Shown: piece after piece, positions 43,308 through 52,737 of the stretch
How positions within the stretch are numbered: position 1 is the stretch's first letter
How the letters are laid out: each line of letters opens with the position of its first letter
The notes under the pieces: generated by a model
Told to the model about the DNA's origin: nothing
The model's database searches: none
The model's input: only the letters and a program-made list of their open reading frames with translations
Position numbers and translations under genes: made by a program
From: an uncultured Lachnospiraceae bacterium
GTDB taxonomy: Bacteria; Bacillota; Clostridia; Lachnospirales; Lachnospiraceae
Assembly: GCA_910577785.1 (NCBI GenBank)
Contig: CAJTNT010000001.1
Span: 91,339-155,338 of the forward strand
Reading direction: 5' to 3'
Length of the DNA stretch: 64,000 nt

Positions 43308-44405
43308 TCAGTCCAGATAATCCTTCAGCTTGCGGCTCCTGCTGGGATGGCGCAGCTTACGCAATGCCTTGGCTTCGATCTGTCGGATTCTCTCCCTCGT
43401 CACGTTAAATTCCTTGCCGACCTCTTCTAAGGTCCTCGCCCTGCCGTCGTCCAGGCCGAACCGGAGGCGCAGCACCTTCTGTTCCCGCTCGGTCAGCGTC
43501 CCCAATACCTCCACCAGCTGCTCCTTTAAGAGGGTAAAGGCCGCCGCGTCTGCCGGAACCGGAACATTGTCATCCTGGATGAAATCCCCTAAGTGGCTGT
43601 CTTCTTCTTCGCCAATGGGAGTTTCCAGGGATACAGGCTCCTGGGAAATCTTGAGGATTTCCCTTACCCTGTCTACCGGCATATTCATCTCTTCTGCAAT
43701 CTCCTCCGGGGAAGGCTCACGCCCCAATTCCTGCAGCAGCTGCCGGGAAACGCGGATTAATTTGTTAATCGTCTCCACCATATGGACAGGGATACGGATT
43801 GTCCTTGCCTGGTCTGCAATGGCGCGGGTAATGGCCTGGCGGATCCACCAAGTAGCATAAGTCGAAAACTTATAGCCTTTACGGTAATCGAACTTCTCCA
43901 CAGCCTTAATAAGCCCCAGGTTCCCTTCCTGGATGAGATCCAGAAACAGCATGCCGCGCCCTACATAGCGCTTGGCAATGGATACCACCAGGCGCAGGTT
44001 GGCCTCTGCCAGCCGCTTTTTGGCCTCCTGGTCGCCCAGCTCCATGCGTTTTGCCAGTTCAATCTCCTCTTCAGCAGTAAGCAGGGGAACCTTGCCAATC
44101 TCTTTGAGATACATGCGGACAGGGTCTTCAATGGATATTCCGTCCGGAACGGAAAGGTCGATATTTTCTACTTCTACTTCTTCCTCATCATCTATGAGGA
44201 TATCATCGTCATCATCGGAAATACGCAGCACGTCAATATTATTGGCTTCCAGGAAATCCAAAATTTTCTCGAACTGCTCTGCATTCAGTTCCATATCGCG
44301 GAAAAAGTCATTGATTTCCTGGTATTCCAGAACATTTTTCTTTTTCTTAGCCATCGCCAGCAACTCATGCAGCTTTTCGATAAATTTCATACTTTTTTCT
44401 TCCAT
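43308..44405 (-). CDS. rpoD: Primary RNA polymerase sigma factor
   Basis: Housekeeping sigma-70 factor, 365 residues. Region 1.2 is DPVRMYLKEIGKVPLLT, region 2 has FLDLIQEGNLGLIKAVEKFDY and FSTYATWWIRQAI, region 3 is MNMPVDRVREILK, and region 4 has LRFGLDDGRARTLEEVGKEF and RERIRQIEAKAL. Region 1.1 is short, as in Clostridia. AAGGATGAAACGAT precedes the start. The 196-bp gap from dnaG may hold a promoter, but I cannot point to a convincing one. Confidence 0.97.
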   Translation of the reverse strand: MEEKSMKFIEKLHELLAMAKKKKNVLEYQEINDFFRDMELNAEQFEKILDFLEANNIDVLRISDDDDDILIDDEEEVEVENIDLSVPDGISIEDPVRMYLKEIGKVPLLTAEEEIELAKRMELGDQEAKKRLAEANLRLVVSIAKRYVGRGMLFLDLIQEGNLGLIKAVEKFDYRKGYKFSTYATWWIRQAITRAIADQARTIRIPVHMVETINKLIRVSRQLLQELGREPSPEEIAEEMNMPVDRVREILKISQEPVSLETPIGEEEDSHLGDFIQDDNVPVPADAAAFTLLKEQLVEVLGTLTEREQKVLRLRFGLDDGRARTLEEVGKEFNVTRERIRQIEAKALRKLRHPSRSRKLKDYLD

Positions 44406-44601
44406 ATCGTTTCATCCTTCCATTCGTTGTTTATATTTTGTCCTCATTTAGTGGAAATATTCACTGTCCCTTGCCAATATCAGCCCAAAGGCTCCATGAA
44501 ATCCCAAAATTTTCGTTACTATTCCATACTTTCCCCGCGTTCGGCTAAAATCCATTTATACACAACGCCGGAAATTTGCCGCTTTGCGTAAACTCCATTC
44601 C

Positions 44602-46383
44602 TTATTTTGCCCAAAATTCCATCTGGTAGAGCCGCTGTAAGCTTTTCTTATCCGCAACCAGCTTCTGGAGCCCGTCTAGATCTGTGGGTTCCAGGCGCTT
44701 GGAACGGCTGTTCATGCTGTTCTCCTTGATACGGATAATGGTTTCCTTCAGCGCCTTTGCTTTCTCCGCCTCTGTGGTGATCTCTTTGAGCTGCGCATGG
44801 AACAGCGACGCCACCTCCTGCTGCTCCTTTTCGTCCGAAAACAGATCAATGACTTTCGCCGGGCGGATACGCCCCTCCCTGCACTGGCCAAACACCGCTT
44901 CGGCCACCTTACGGTACAGTTCCTCTGTAAAATCCTCCGGAGCCAGAAATGGCTCAACAGAAGCAAATAGCCCCGGCTCCTCAATCAGCCATGTCAGCAT
45001 CAGCTTCTGTGACTGGCGCATGCCGTCCGCCGCCGTCTTCTTATGCGCCTGGACGGCGGGCGTCCATTGCTTCGCCTCCCTGGACGCCCCCGACTTCATG
45101 CCAGTGTTCTGTACCATCTTGCGCAGGTTCTCATATCCCGTCTGGTACTTCTGCGCCACTGCCTCTATGTAGTTCTCCCGTTCCAGCTCTTCTTCAAAAC
45201 CGAGGATTTTCTCCGCAACGGCATGGTAAAAGGAGGTCTTCTCCGTAGGATCCTTTAGATTATAATCCCGCTCCAGCATCTCCACCTCAAAGAGGAAGCT
45301 GTTCTGCGCCTGTTCAATCCGCCTCTGGTAGCCCTCCGCCCCCTCCGCCTTGATTAACTCATCCGGATCCTTGTAAGGCCTCATATTGATAACTTTCGCC
45401 GTAATGCCTGCCTCCTTGAGGATGGGAATGGCCCGCAGGGCGGCCTTCACCCCGGCGTTGTCGCTGTCAAAGGTGCAGTACACCTCCTTAACATAACGCC
45501 GGATCAGGGCGGCATGCCCCTGGGTAAAGGAAGTGCCCAGGGAAGCCACCGCATTGTCAAAGCCTGCCTGGTGGAGGGCAATCACGTCCATATAGCCCTC
45601 GCACAGAAGGAGATAAGGCCTCCGTGAAGACTTTGCCAGATGCATGCCATAGAGGTTCTTGCTCTTATCAAAAATCATCGTCTCTGGGGAGTTAAGGTAT
45701 TTCGGCTCCCCTTCGCCAATAACGCGGCCGCCAAAGCCAATCACCCGGCTGTTGGCGTCCATAATCGGGAACATTGCACGGTTCCAAAATTTATCGCGGC
45801 CGCCCCTGCGTTCCTCTATCGTGACCAGGCCGGAATCCTTGAGGATCTCATCCTCATACCCTTCCTTGCGGAGGTAGAGGTAGAGGTCGTTGCTGGCCGC
45901 ATTGGCAAAGCCCAGGCCGAACTTCTTCATAGTCTCCCGGCTCAAGCCCCGCTCCTGAAAATATTCCATCGCTGCCTGCCCCTGCTCCATACGCAGCTGA
46001 GCGTAAAAATACTTCCCTGCCGCCTTGTTGGCCTCTAAAATCCGCGACCGCCGGTCGGCTTCCTGCCTGGCACGGGCTGACATTTCCTGTTTGGGCAGCG
46101 CAATGCCCGCCCGATCCGCGAGGGATTCCACCGCTTCAAGGAAACTGTCGTTCTCATACTGCATCAGGAAAGTAAACACATTTCCCCCTGCGCCGCAGCC
46201 AAAGCAATAGTACATCTGCTTGCTCTGGGATACGGAAAACGAAGGGGTCTTCTCGTTGTGGAAGGGGCAGAGCCCCACATATTGGCCGCCCTTTTTCTTC
46301 AAAGATACATAAGCGGAAATCACGTCCACAATGTCATTCGCCGTACGCACTTCCTCAATCTGTTCATCGGAATAAAACGGCAT
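44602..46383 (-). CDS. dnaG: DNA primase
   Basis: Makes RNA primers at the replication fork. The 593-residue protein has the N-terminal CHC2 zinc finger (CPFHNEKTPSFSV, YYCFGCGAGG), the TOPRIM core (LCEGYMDVIAL, FDSDNAGVKA), and a helical C-terminal domain for helicase contact. It lies 17 bp downstream of dgt and upstream of rpoD, the macromolecular-synthesis cluster. Confidence 0.97.
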   Translation of the reverse strand: MPFYSDEQIEEVRTANDIVDVISAYVSLKKKGGQYVGLCPFHNEKTPSFSVSQSKQMYYCFGCGAGGNVFTFLMQYENDSFLEAVESLADRAGIALPKQEMSARARQEADRRSRILEANKAAGKYFYAQLRMEQGQAAMEYFQERGLSRETMKKFGLGFANAASNDLYLYLRKEGYEDEILKDSGLVTIEERRGGRDKFWNRAMFPIMDANSRVIGFGGRVIGEGEPKYLNSPETMIFDKSKNLYGMHLAKSSRRPYLLLCEGYMDVIALHQAGFDNAVASLGTSFTQGHAALIRRYVKEVYCTFDSDNAGVKAALRAIPILKEAGITAKVINMRPYKDPDELIKAEGAEGYQRRIEQAQNSFLFEVEMLERDYNLKDPTEKTSFYHAVAEKILGFEEELERENYIEAVAQKYQTGYENLRKMVQNTGMKSGASREAKQWTPAVQAHKKTAADGMRQSQKLMLTWLIEEPGLFASVEPFLAPEDFTEELYRKVAEAVFGQCREGRIRPAKVIDLFSDEKEQQEVASLFHAQLKEITTEAEKAKALKETIIRIKENSMNSRSKRLEPTDLDGLQKLVADKKSLQRLYQMEFWAK

Positions 46384-46400
46384 CCCAAGCCCCCTTTCCC

Positions 46401-47408
46401 TCAGTTCACCTGCCAGGCCTTGGGCATAAAAACATCCTCAAACCTGGCAATCGCAAAACGATCCGTCATGCCTGCAATGTAGTCGCATACCGCACGTTCC
46501 TCTGCCTCCCCTGCGGCAATCATCTGCCGGTTCATGGCAGGCAGCAGTTCAATATGTACCCGATAATATCCAAACAGCCGGCGCAGCAGATCCTCCGCCC
46601 GATCCTCTTCCCTCTTGGCCACCGTGTTCAGATACACATGGTCAAACATAAACTTCCTCAGCCCACGCATGGCCGATTCCACCTCAGGAGACATGCAGAT
46701 GTCATTCTTCCCCAGGCTGTTCGTGACGATATTATGGATCAAGGTATCCAAGCGCTTACGGCTAGTATCCCCCAAAACCTCCCGGTACTCGAGAGGAATG
46801 TCCTCCTCCATCAGTACCCTAGCCCGGATGGCATCGTCGATGTCATGGTTGATATATGCAATTTTATCTGACAGGCGGACAATCTTCCCCTCCATCGTGG
46901 ACGGCATCAAATGGGTCTGATGGTTCAAAATTCCATCCCGTACCTCCCAGGTCAGGTTCAGCCCCCTGCCGTCCTTCTCCAGCTTCTCTACCATCCGTAC
47001 GCTCTGTTCATTGTGCCGGAAGCCTCCTTGGCAAATTTCATTTAAAATCCGCTCCCCAGCATGTCCAAAGGGCGCATGGCCCAGATCGTGGCCAAGGGCA
47101 ATGGCTTCCGCCAGGTCTTCGTTTAAACGGAGCGCCTTGGCAATTGTCCTTGCATTCTGGGATACCTCCAGGGTATGGGTCAGGCGGGTGCGGTAATGGT
47201 CGCCCCTTGGGGAGAGGAAGACCTGGGTCTTGTACTTCATGCGCCGGAATGACTTGCAGTGCAGGATGCGGTCCCGGTCACGCTGAAACACCGGGCGTAT
47301 ATCACATTGAGGCTCCTGGCGCTCACGACCCTTGGAATTCTCGCTCAAGGTGGCAAAAGGGCTTAGGTAGGTACGCTCCAGGAACTCTATATTTTCTCTT
47401 ATGAGCAT
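46401..47408 (-). CDS. dgt: dGTP triphosphohydrolase-like HD protein
   Basis: A 335-residue HD-domain phosphohydrolase that removes triphosphate from dGTP or related nucleotides. HD residues are in RLTHTLEVSQNAR, ALGHDLGHAPFGHAGE and YINHDIDDAIRA. Length fits the bacterial short Dgt subgroup. First gene of the dgt-dnaG-rpoD cluster; AGAGGTGATACGAA precedes the start. Confidence 0.93.
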   Translation of the reverse strand: MLIRENIEFLERTYLSPFATLSENSKGRERQEPQCDIRPVFQRDRDRILHCKSFRRMKYKTQVFLSPRGDHYRTRLTHTLEVSQNARTIAKALRLNEDLAEAIALGHDLGHAPFGHAGERILNEICQGGFRHNEQSVRMVEKLEKDGRGLNLTWEVRDGILNHQTHLMPSTMEGKIVRLSDKIAYINHDIDDAIRARVLMEEDIPLEYREVLGDTSRKRLDTLIHNIVTNSLGKNDICMSPEVESAMRGLRKFMFDHVYLNTVAKREEDRAEDLLRRLFGYYRVHIELLPAMNRQMIAAGEAEERAVCDYIAGMTDRFAIARFEDVFMPKAWQVN

Positions 47409-47535
47409 TTCGTATCACCTCTATATGATATATTCCGCACGGAAGGTAGATTTCCTTTATTTTTTACAAAAAAATCGAAAATTTCCCTACTCTAGGTTTA
47501 CATTTTGACGAAACGGACGCTGCTTCGGGCGAGCT

Positions 47536-48714
47536 TTAATAGTTCCCTATTTTGCCAGCTATCATCCTTGCGATATGATAAACAGGAGTCTCCATATGGC
47601 GTTTTACCTGGGCAAGCTGCTGACGGATATGGATTTTCTGCGGGCAATGGCGCTCACATTTGCCGCATTTCAGGCATTTCGAGGCGTTGGAAGGGGTGGT
47701 GCGCAGTGTCGTACACATGATATAGGCTTTCATCCCCTGATACCAGTTATCGGTATACCTGGTATTATATGCAGAAAAGCAGCCAGGTATATCAACACCG
47801 GCCGGGCAGGGCTGGCAATAGCCGCAGCCGGTGCATGGAACCTTCATATAGCGGTTGATTTCTGATTTGATTCGTGCAATTACTTTTTTGTCGCGGGGCG
47901 CCATGCAGCCCGCGGCAGCCGCAGAAGCAATGCGCACGTTTTCCCGCACCTGGGCAATATCGTTCATGCCAGAGAGGACAACGGTCACCTCCGGCTGGTC
48001 CCAGAGCCAGCGCAGGCCCCATTCCGCAGGGCTTCTGCCAGAACCTTCCCGCTCCAGGAGGCGGAGGGCGGACTTGGGCAGCCCCTGTACGAGACGGCCA
48101 CCACGCAGGGGCTCCATAATAATGACCGGGATGCCTTTTTCATGGGCGCGCTTGAGGCCGCGCCGCCCAGCCTGGGAATGCTCATCCATATAATTATATT
48201 GGATCTGGCAGAAATCCCAGTCATAAGCATCCAAAATTTTGAGGAAATTCTCCGTGCTGCCATGGAAGGAAAAGCCGATATTCTGGATTTGCCCCTGCGC
48301 CTTTTTCCGGGCAATCCAGTCTTCCATGCCAAGCCCCCGAATCCGCTCCCAGGCGGCAACGTCATTGAGCATATGCATCAGATAATATTCCACATGGTCT
48401 GTCTTAAGGCGCCTAAGCTGTTCTTGGAAATAGCGCTCGATATCTCCTTTTTGCTTAAGGTAATAGTGCGGAAGCTTGGTAGCGATATTGACCTTGTCAC
48501 GGTAACCCTTGGCCAAGAACCTGCCCAGGCAAACCTCGCTCCCAGGATAACTATACGCTGTATCAAAGTAATTTACGCCATGTTTGATGGCAAACCGCAT
48601 CTCCTTCTCTGCCTTCGCCTGATTAATCGCCGCGCCTTTCTTAGAGAAACGGAGGCAGCCGTAGCCCAAAATAGATAATTGCTGCTGCGTCCTGGGGTTC
48701 GTTCTGTATTGCAT
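47536..48714 (-). CDS. Aldo/keto reductase with C-terminal 4Fe-4S ferredoxin motifs
   Basis: A 392-residue oxidoreductase. The TIM-barrel aldo/keto reductase part (LGYGCLRFSK, NYFDTAYSYPGSE with catalytic Asp and Tyr, TDHVEYYLMHML) covers about residues 1-270. The C-terminal part has CTGCGYCQPCPAGVDIP and CLKCGKCERHCPQKI, two clusters of Cys able to bind 4Fe-4S. This combination is common in anaerobes. GGGAGGATTTTTCA precedes the start. Substrate unknown. Confidence 0.93.
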   Translation of the reverse strand: MQYRTNPRTQQQLSILGYGCLRFSKKGAAINQAKAEKEMRFAIKHGVNYFDTAYSYPGSEVCLGRFLAKGYRDKVNIATKLPHYYLKQKGDIERYFQEQLRRLKTDHVEYYLMHMLNDVAAWERIRGLGMEDWIARKKAQGQIQNIGFSFHGSTENFLKILDAYDWDFCQIQYNYMDEHSQAGRRGLKRAHEKGIPVIIMEPLRGGRLVQGLPKSALRLLEREGSGRSPAEWGLRWLWDQPEVTVVLSGMNDIAQVRENVRIASAAAAGCMAPRDKKVIARIKSEINRYMKVPCTGCGYCQPCPAGVDIPGCFSAYNTRYTDNWYQGMKAYIMCTTLRTTPSNASKCLKCGKCERHCPQKIHIRQQLAQVKRHMETPVYHIARMIAGKIGNY

Positions 48715-48864
48715 TGAAAAATCCTCCCTGCTATTTAAAATATTTTGTCAGCTATTCCCGATCAATGCCATGTTCTGAAATCATTGCTATTACTTCTGTA
48801 TCGCCCCTCACTCCTAAATCAGATGCTCCGTATTGCGCGTCTTTCCTGCTATCTGTTTCTTACT

Positions 48865-49623
48865 TTACAGCCGGATCTCCAATTCCACCGGACAATGGTC
48901 AGAGCCCAATACTTGCGTATGGATCTTCGCATCGGCAAGCCTCTCCTTCAACTCCTCAGATACGACAAAATAGTCAATCCTCCACCCCGCATTCTTCTCG
49001 CGGGCTTTAAAGCGATAAGACCACCAGGAATATACTTGCTCCGTATCGGGATAAAAATAGCGGAACGTATCCACATAGCCATGCGCCAGGAACTCCGTAA
49101 ATTTTGCGCGTTCTTCATCCGTAAACCCTGCGTTCCTGCGGTTCGTCTTAGGATTTTTCAAATCAATTTCCTGATGGGCCACGTTGAGGTCGCCGCAAAA
49201 AACAACTGGCTTCCTGCCCCTCAATCCATCCAGATAGCACAAGAGGGCGTCTTCCCATTCCATGCGGTAAGGAAGGCGCGCAAGCTCACTCTGGGAATTC
49301 GGCGTATAGCAAGTCACCAAATAAAAGCTTTCATATTCCAACGTAATCACACGCCCCTCTTGGTCATGTTCCTGAATGCCGATTCCATTGGCAACGGAAA
49401 GCGGCTTGTGCTTCGTAAAAATAGCTGTGCCGGAATAGCCCTTTTTCTGGGCATAATTCCAATAGCCCTCATACCCTTCCGGCAGTTCCAGGCTAATCTG
49501 CCCTTCCTGCAGCTTCGTCTCCTGGACGCAGAAAAAATCTGCCTCCGCCTCCCGGAAAAAATCAAGGAAACCCTTCTGCACACAGGCGCGTAGGCCGTTT
49601 ACATTCCATGAGATAAGTTTCAT
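48865..49623 (-). CDS. Exodeoxyribonuclease III
   Basis: An AP endonuclease/3' exonuclease of the ExoA/Xth group, 252 residues, acting in base-excision repair. Motifs are LISWNVNGLRACVQKGF, CVQETKLQEGQ, GDLNVAHQEIDL and GSDHCPVELEI. Start 49623 is chosen because AAAGGA lies about 9 nt upstream; an upstream in-frame ATG lies in the tRNA terminator region. Confidence 0.95.
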   Translation of the reverse strand: MKLISWNVNGLRACVQKGFLDFFREAEADFFCVQETKLQEGQISLELPEGYEGYWNYAQKKGYSGTAIFTKHKPLSVANGIGIQEHDQEGRVITLEYESFYLVTCYTPNSQSELARLPYRMEWEDALLCYLDGLRGRKPVVFCGDLNVAHQEIDLKNPKTNRRNAGFTDEERAKFTEFLAHGYVDTFRYFYPDTEQVYSWWSYRFKAREKNAGWRIDYFVVSEELKERLADAKIHTQVLGSDHCPVELEIRL

Positions 49624-49664
49624 AAATAAAATCCTTTCGTTTGATAAAAAATAGAACTGAATAT

Positions 49665-49695
49665 GAAAAAAATAATCACAAGGCAATTCCTGTGA
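49665..49695 (-). terminator. Terminator of tRNA-Leu(AAG)
   Basis: TCACAGG and CCTTGTGA enclose a short loop at 49676-49695, followed on the minus strand by TTATTTTTTT. A perfect 10-bp inverted repeat (CTGAATATGA at 49657 and TCATATTCAG at 49711) flanks it. Confidence 0.75.
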
Positions 49696-49742
49696 CCATT
49701 TCTTATCTTCTCATATTCAGCTCTCTCATATCCTTGTAAAAA

Positions 49743-49826
49743 TGCGGAAGATGGGACTTGAACCCACACGAGCATACACCCACAAGATCCTTAGTCTTGC
49801 CTGTCTGCCAATTCCAGCACTTCCGC
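49743..49826 (-). tRNA. tRNA-Leu (anticodon AAG)
   Basis: An 84-nt class II tRNA on the minus strand. Acceptor arm GCGGAAG pairs with CTTCCGC, discriminator A. The anticodon stem CAAGA/TCTTG closes loop CTAAGGA, giving AAG for CUY codons. The T loop is GGTTCAAGTCC and a long variable arm is present. CCA is not encoded. Confidence 0.95.
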
Positions 49827-49883
49827 ATAGCCTGCACCACATCCTATTCTGTATAAAAACAGGCCTGCCGTGACGACTTTGTT

Positions 49884-49912
49884 AGTATAGCAAATCTGAT
49901 GAAATATGTCAA
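49884..49912 (-). promoter_or_regulatory. Promoter of tRNA-Leu(AAG)
   Basis: TTGACA (49907-49912) and TATACT (49884-49889) on the minus strand with a 17-bp spacer; near-consensus, about 58 bp before the tRNA. Confidence 0.88.
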
Positions 49913-50048
49913 TAACTTTTTTAAAATTTATTTCAGATATTTTCCCATCGCCGTAAATGGTAACCCATCGCCTTCTTCCGAAAAACGCAACCCCTTAGCA
50001 GAATGCCTGTTTCTTCAACCTGAAACGCCATAAAAAACCCCCTTTCCG

Positions 50049-50840
50049 TCAGATTAACCCATAATACCTGCAGGCCTGGTAAATCCCATCTTCTTTCAAC
50101 GGGGCGGTCACGTACTCTGCCGCATCCTTGGCCTGCTGCATCCCATCCCCCATCGCCACCGAATGGGCCGTATATTCCAGCATATCCAAATCATTGGTGC
50201 TGTCGCCGAAGGAATACGTGTCCTCATGGGGAATGCCAAGGATTTCACAGATCTTTTGGATCCCGGTTGCTTTGCTAAAGCCCTTCGGCACGACTTCCAC
50301 AAACCCGCCCTCCCGGTGGATCACCGTATACTCTGCGCCCAGCCACTGCTCCAGCTCCTGCTGCCTGCCCGCATCCATCAGGTAATTGGCACAAAATTTG
50401 CTAACCTCCAGCCTGCCCTCATTACCAGACACTCGGACCATATTCTTCCCCAGGGCTTTAGACACCTCCCGCACAAAGGGAGACTCCTGCGGGAAGCGTT
50501 CCGGATCCACATAGATACAGCGGTGGCCTTCCAATATGTACGCCGCGCCGATATCCCGCAAGAATGCGTTTGTCCTGTGGATTTCCTCTGACGCAATCGT
50601 ATGGTAAAATTTCATCTGCCCGCAAAACTCCACATAGGTGCCGCACCCTGCCAGAACCCCGTCAAAGCCCAAAGGCATCAACGGCGCATCCGGGATAAAT
50701 ACCCGCGTCCTCCCACTGCTGATAAACAGGCGGTGCCCACGCTCCTTCATCCGCCGGAACGCCTCCCGCGTGCTGTCCGGGATCCGTTGCCTCCCATCCC
50801 AGATTGTCCCATCAATATCAAAAAACAATGCCTTTCCCAT
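50049..50840 (-). CDS. Cof-type HAD phosphatase
   Basis: A 263-residue HAD hydrolase of the Cof/sugar-phosphatase subgroup with the large C2B cap. Motif I is ALFFDIDGTIWDG, motif II LFISSGRT, and motif IV YSFGDSTNDLDMLE; the cap runs between. Two starts are possible (50858 and 50840); 50840 gives the normal N-terminus, though its Shine-Dalgarno distance is not ideal in either case. Substrate unknown. Confidence 0.9.
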   Translation of the reverse strand: MGKALFFDIDGTIWDGRQRIPDSTREAFRRMKERGHRLFISSGRTRVFIPDAPLMPLGFDGVLAGCGTYVEFCGQMKFYHTIASEEIHRTNAFLRDIGAAYILEGHRCIYVDPERFPQESPFVREVSKALGKNMVRVSGNEGRLEVSKFCANYLMDAGRQQELEQWLGAEYTVIHREGGFVEVVPKGFSKATGIQKICEILGIPHEDTYSFGDSTNDLDMLEYTAHSVAMGDGMQQAKDAAEYVTAPLKEDGIYQACRYYGLI

Positions 50841-50938
50841 TCCTCCAGTACCTCTCATTCTTCCTAAGCTTTATTATAGCCATTCCTCGCTAATTAAAAT
50901 ACTTGTTTCAACCGATCTATGTATTGTATGTCCCTATT

Positions 50939-50969
50939 ATTGTAACACTAACAAAAACATAATTACAAT
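50939..50969 (+). promoter_or_regulatory. Inverted repeat upstream of the sulfite/nitrite reductase gene
   Basis: ATTGTAA at 50939-50945 and TTACAAT at 50963-50969 are perfect inverted repeats 17 bp apart, ending next to the AGGAGG of the reductase gene. It could be an operator or an RNA hairpin that masks the ribosome site. Confidence 0.45.
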
Positions 50970-50981
50970 AGGAGGTTTTCC

Positions 50982-52547
50982 ATGCCACAAAATGATATGC
51001 GTAAATTCCGCGGCGATTACCAGGAATTCCGCGAAATGACAGAAAAATTCTATCAAAAAGAAATCAATGTAGCGCAATACAAAGGCTTTTCCGGCAGATT
51101 TGGCAGCTATGCCCAAAGGGGCGGCGCGGCCAGCATGCTCCGCCTGCGCCTGGCGGGAGGGGAAATCAGCAAAGAAAACCTGAAGTTCATTGTTGACAGC
51201 ATCGCAAGCTACCAGATTTCCCTGACCCACCTTACGACCTGCCAAAGCCTCCAGCTCCACAACCTATCCAAAACGCAGGTCTGCGCCCTGGCAGAAGAGG
51301 CCTTCGACCATGGCATTATCTCCTTGGGCGGCGGCGGGGATTATCCCCGGAACGTGATGTGTTCCCCTCTCTCCGGCGTACAGAAAGACGAGCCTTTTGA
51401 CGTGCTTCCTTATGCAAGGGCTGCGGAAGATTACCTGCTGGGGCTCCTTGGCAAAGTCAAGCTGCCGCGGAAATTAAAGGTCGCCTTTTCTAACAGCAGG
51501 GACAATATGACGCATGCCACCTTCCGCGACCTGGGCTTTGTTGCAACGCCACAGGGGAAATTTGACGTATACAGCGCCGGCGGGCTCGGCAGGGAGCCGC
51601 GGATGGGCGTTTTGGTGGCGGAAGGCATAGAGCCTGCCAAAATCCTCTATTATATCAAAGCAATGGTGGATACCTTCACCACCCATGGCAACTACCAGAA
51701 CCGCGGGAAGGCGCGCACACGCTACATGCAGGAAACCCTGGGCGTAGAAGGCTATCGGGACGCTTACCAGGAAAAATTGGGGCAGGCGCTGGCAGAAGGC
51801 GGGCTTGACCTTACCCTCCTAGAAAACGGCGCACTTGACGGCTATCCCAGCCTCACAGCCTCCCCCAAGCAGGGAGATGGGAAAACATTGGAACACTCCC
51901 GCGCAATCCCACAGATACAGGACGGGCTCTATGCCGTTTCCTACCATCCAATCGGAGGGAACCCGCAGCCAGAGTTCTGGAAAAAGCTATATGACGCCAT
52001 CCTGCCTATGGAAGGCGTAACGGCGCGTATTTCTCCAGAGCAAGATCTGTATATCATCAACCTGTCCGCATCCGAGGCAGAGCAAATTTTAGAATTAACC
52101 GCAGACGGGGCAGAATCCCTCTTTGAGACTTCTGTTTCCTGTATCGGCGCATCGATCTGCCAGGTGGGCGCCAGGGATTCCCAAAAGCTCCTCCACGCGT
52201 GTATGGAGGCGGTACGCAAGGAAGGGCTTACAAAAGCGCTTCCCCAAATCCACATCTCCGGCTGCCCCTCCTCCTGCTCTGCGCACCAGGCCGCAGCCCT
52301 CGGTTTCCGCGGCGGGGTAAAACAGACGCCCGATGGGCCGAAGCCTGCGTTTGCCGTTTTTGAGAATGGCTGCGGGATGCAGGGACAAGAAGCTTTTGGC
52401 ACAGATTTAGGGGTAATCACAGAGGAAGAAATCCCCTCATTCCTGGTTGAGCTTGGGCGGGAAATTGCGTCACGGAACACAGATTACCGTACCTTTACAG
52501 AAACGCATCGGGATGAATTTTTGAAAATTGTGGAAAAATATGCATAA
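50982..52547 (+). CDS. Siroheme/4Fe-4S sulfite or nitrite reductase
   Basis: A 521-residue reductase of the sulfite/nitrite hemoprotein family. It has two ferredoxin-like halves: GGGGDYPRNVMCSPLSG in the first, and in the second the four cluster/siroheme Cys ligands as CIGASIC and CPSSC (C-x5-C and C-x3-C) near residues 385-430. An N-terminal stretch of about 20 residues is extra. It is a single gene without an adjacent electron-donor or siroheme-synthesis gene in the window. Either sulfite or nitrite could be the substrate. AGGAGG precedes the start. Confidence 0.9.
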   Translation: MPQNDMRKFRGDYQEFREMTEKFYQKEINVAQYKGFSGRFGSYAQRGGAASMLRLRLAGGEISKENLKFIVDSIASYQISLTHLTTCQSLQLHNLSKTQVCALAEEAFDHGIISLGGGGDYPRNVMCSPLSGVQKDEPFDVLPYARAAEDYLLGLLGKVKLPRKLKVAFSNSRDNMTHATFRDLGFVATPQGKFDVYSAGGLGREPRMGVLVAEGIEPAKILYYIKAMVDTFTTHGNYQNRGKARTRYMQETLGVEGYRDAYQEKLGQALAEGGLDLTLLENGALDGYPSLTASPKQGDGKTLEHSRAIPQIQDGLYAVSYHPIGGNPQPEFWKKLYDAILPMEGVTARISPEQDLYIINLSASEAEQILELTADGAESLFETSVSCIGASICQVGARDSQKLLHACMEAVRKEGLTKALPQIHISGCPSSCSAHQAAALGFRGGVKQTPDGPKPAFAVFENGCGMQGQEAFGTDLGVITEEEIPSFLVELGREIASRNTDYRTFTETHRDEFLKIVEKYA

Positions 52548-52561
52548 CCTTTTATAGGATC

Positions 52562-52591
52562 AAAAAGGGGGGCTGCGGCCTCCCTTTTTCC
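52562..52591 (+). terminator. Terminator after the sulfite/nitrite reductase gene
   Basis: AAAAAGG-GGGGC and GGCC-TCCCTTTTT form a GC-rich hairpin with loop TGC and a T run, 15 bp after the stop codon. Confidence 0.85.
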
Positions 52592-52595
52592 TCTG

Positions 52596-52737
52596 CTATG
52601 CAATCTTACCTGTTATTTCTAGGGTGTTCCCATCTGGATCTATAATATTAAAATACCAATATGGCCTACGCACATTGACATACATAAGTTCTGAAACTTC
52701 GCCAATATTTAACTTTTTTAGGCGCTGCCGCTCACCA
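52596..52737 (-). pseudogene. C-terminal remnant of a VOC/glyoxalase-family gene
   Basis: The minus strand reads about 45 codons ending FNIIDPDGNTLEITGKIA and a stop, the typical last strand of glyoxalase/bleomycin-resistance proteins. The N-terminal part is missing: upstream the frame runs into the PDDEXK-type gene on the same strand. It is a truncated relic. Confidence 0.7.

Noticed and set aside
44406..44601. A dedicated rpoD promoter
   Set aside because: No pair of -35/-10 boxes with proper spacing stands out, so I left it unannotated.
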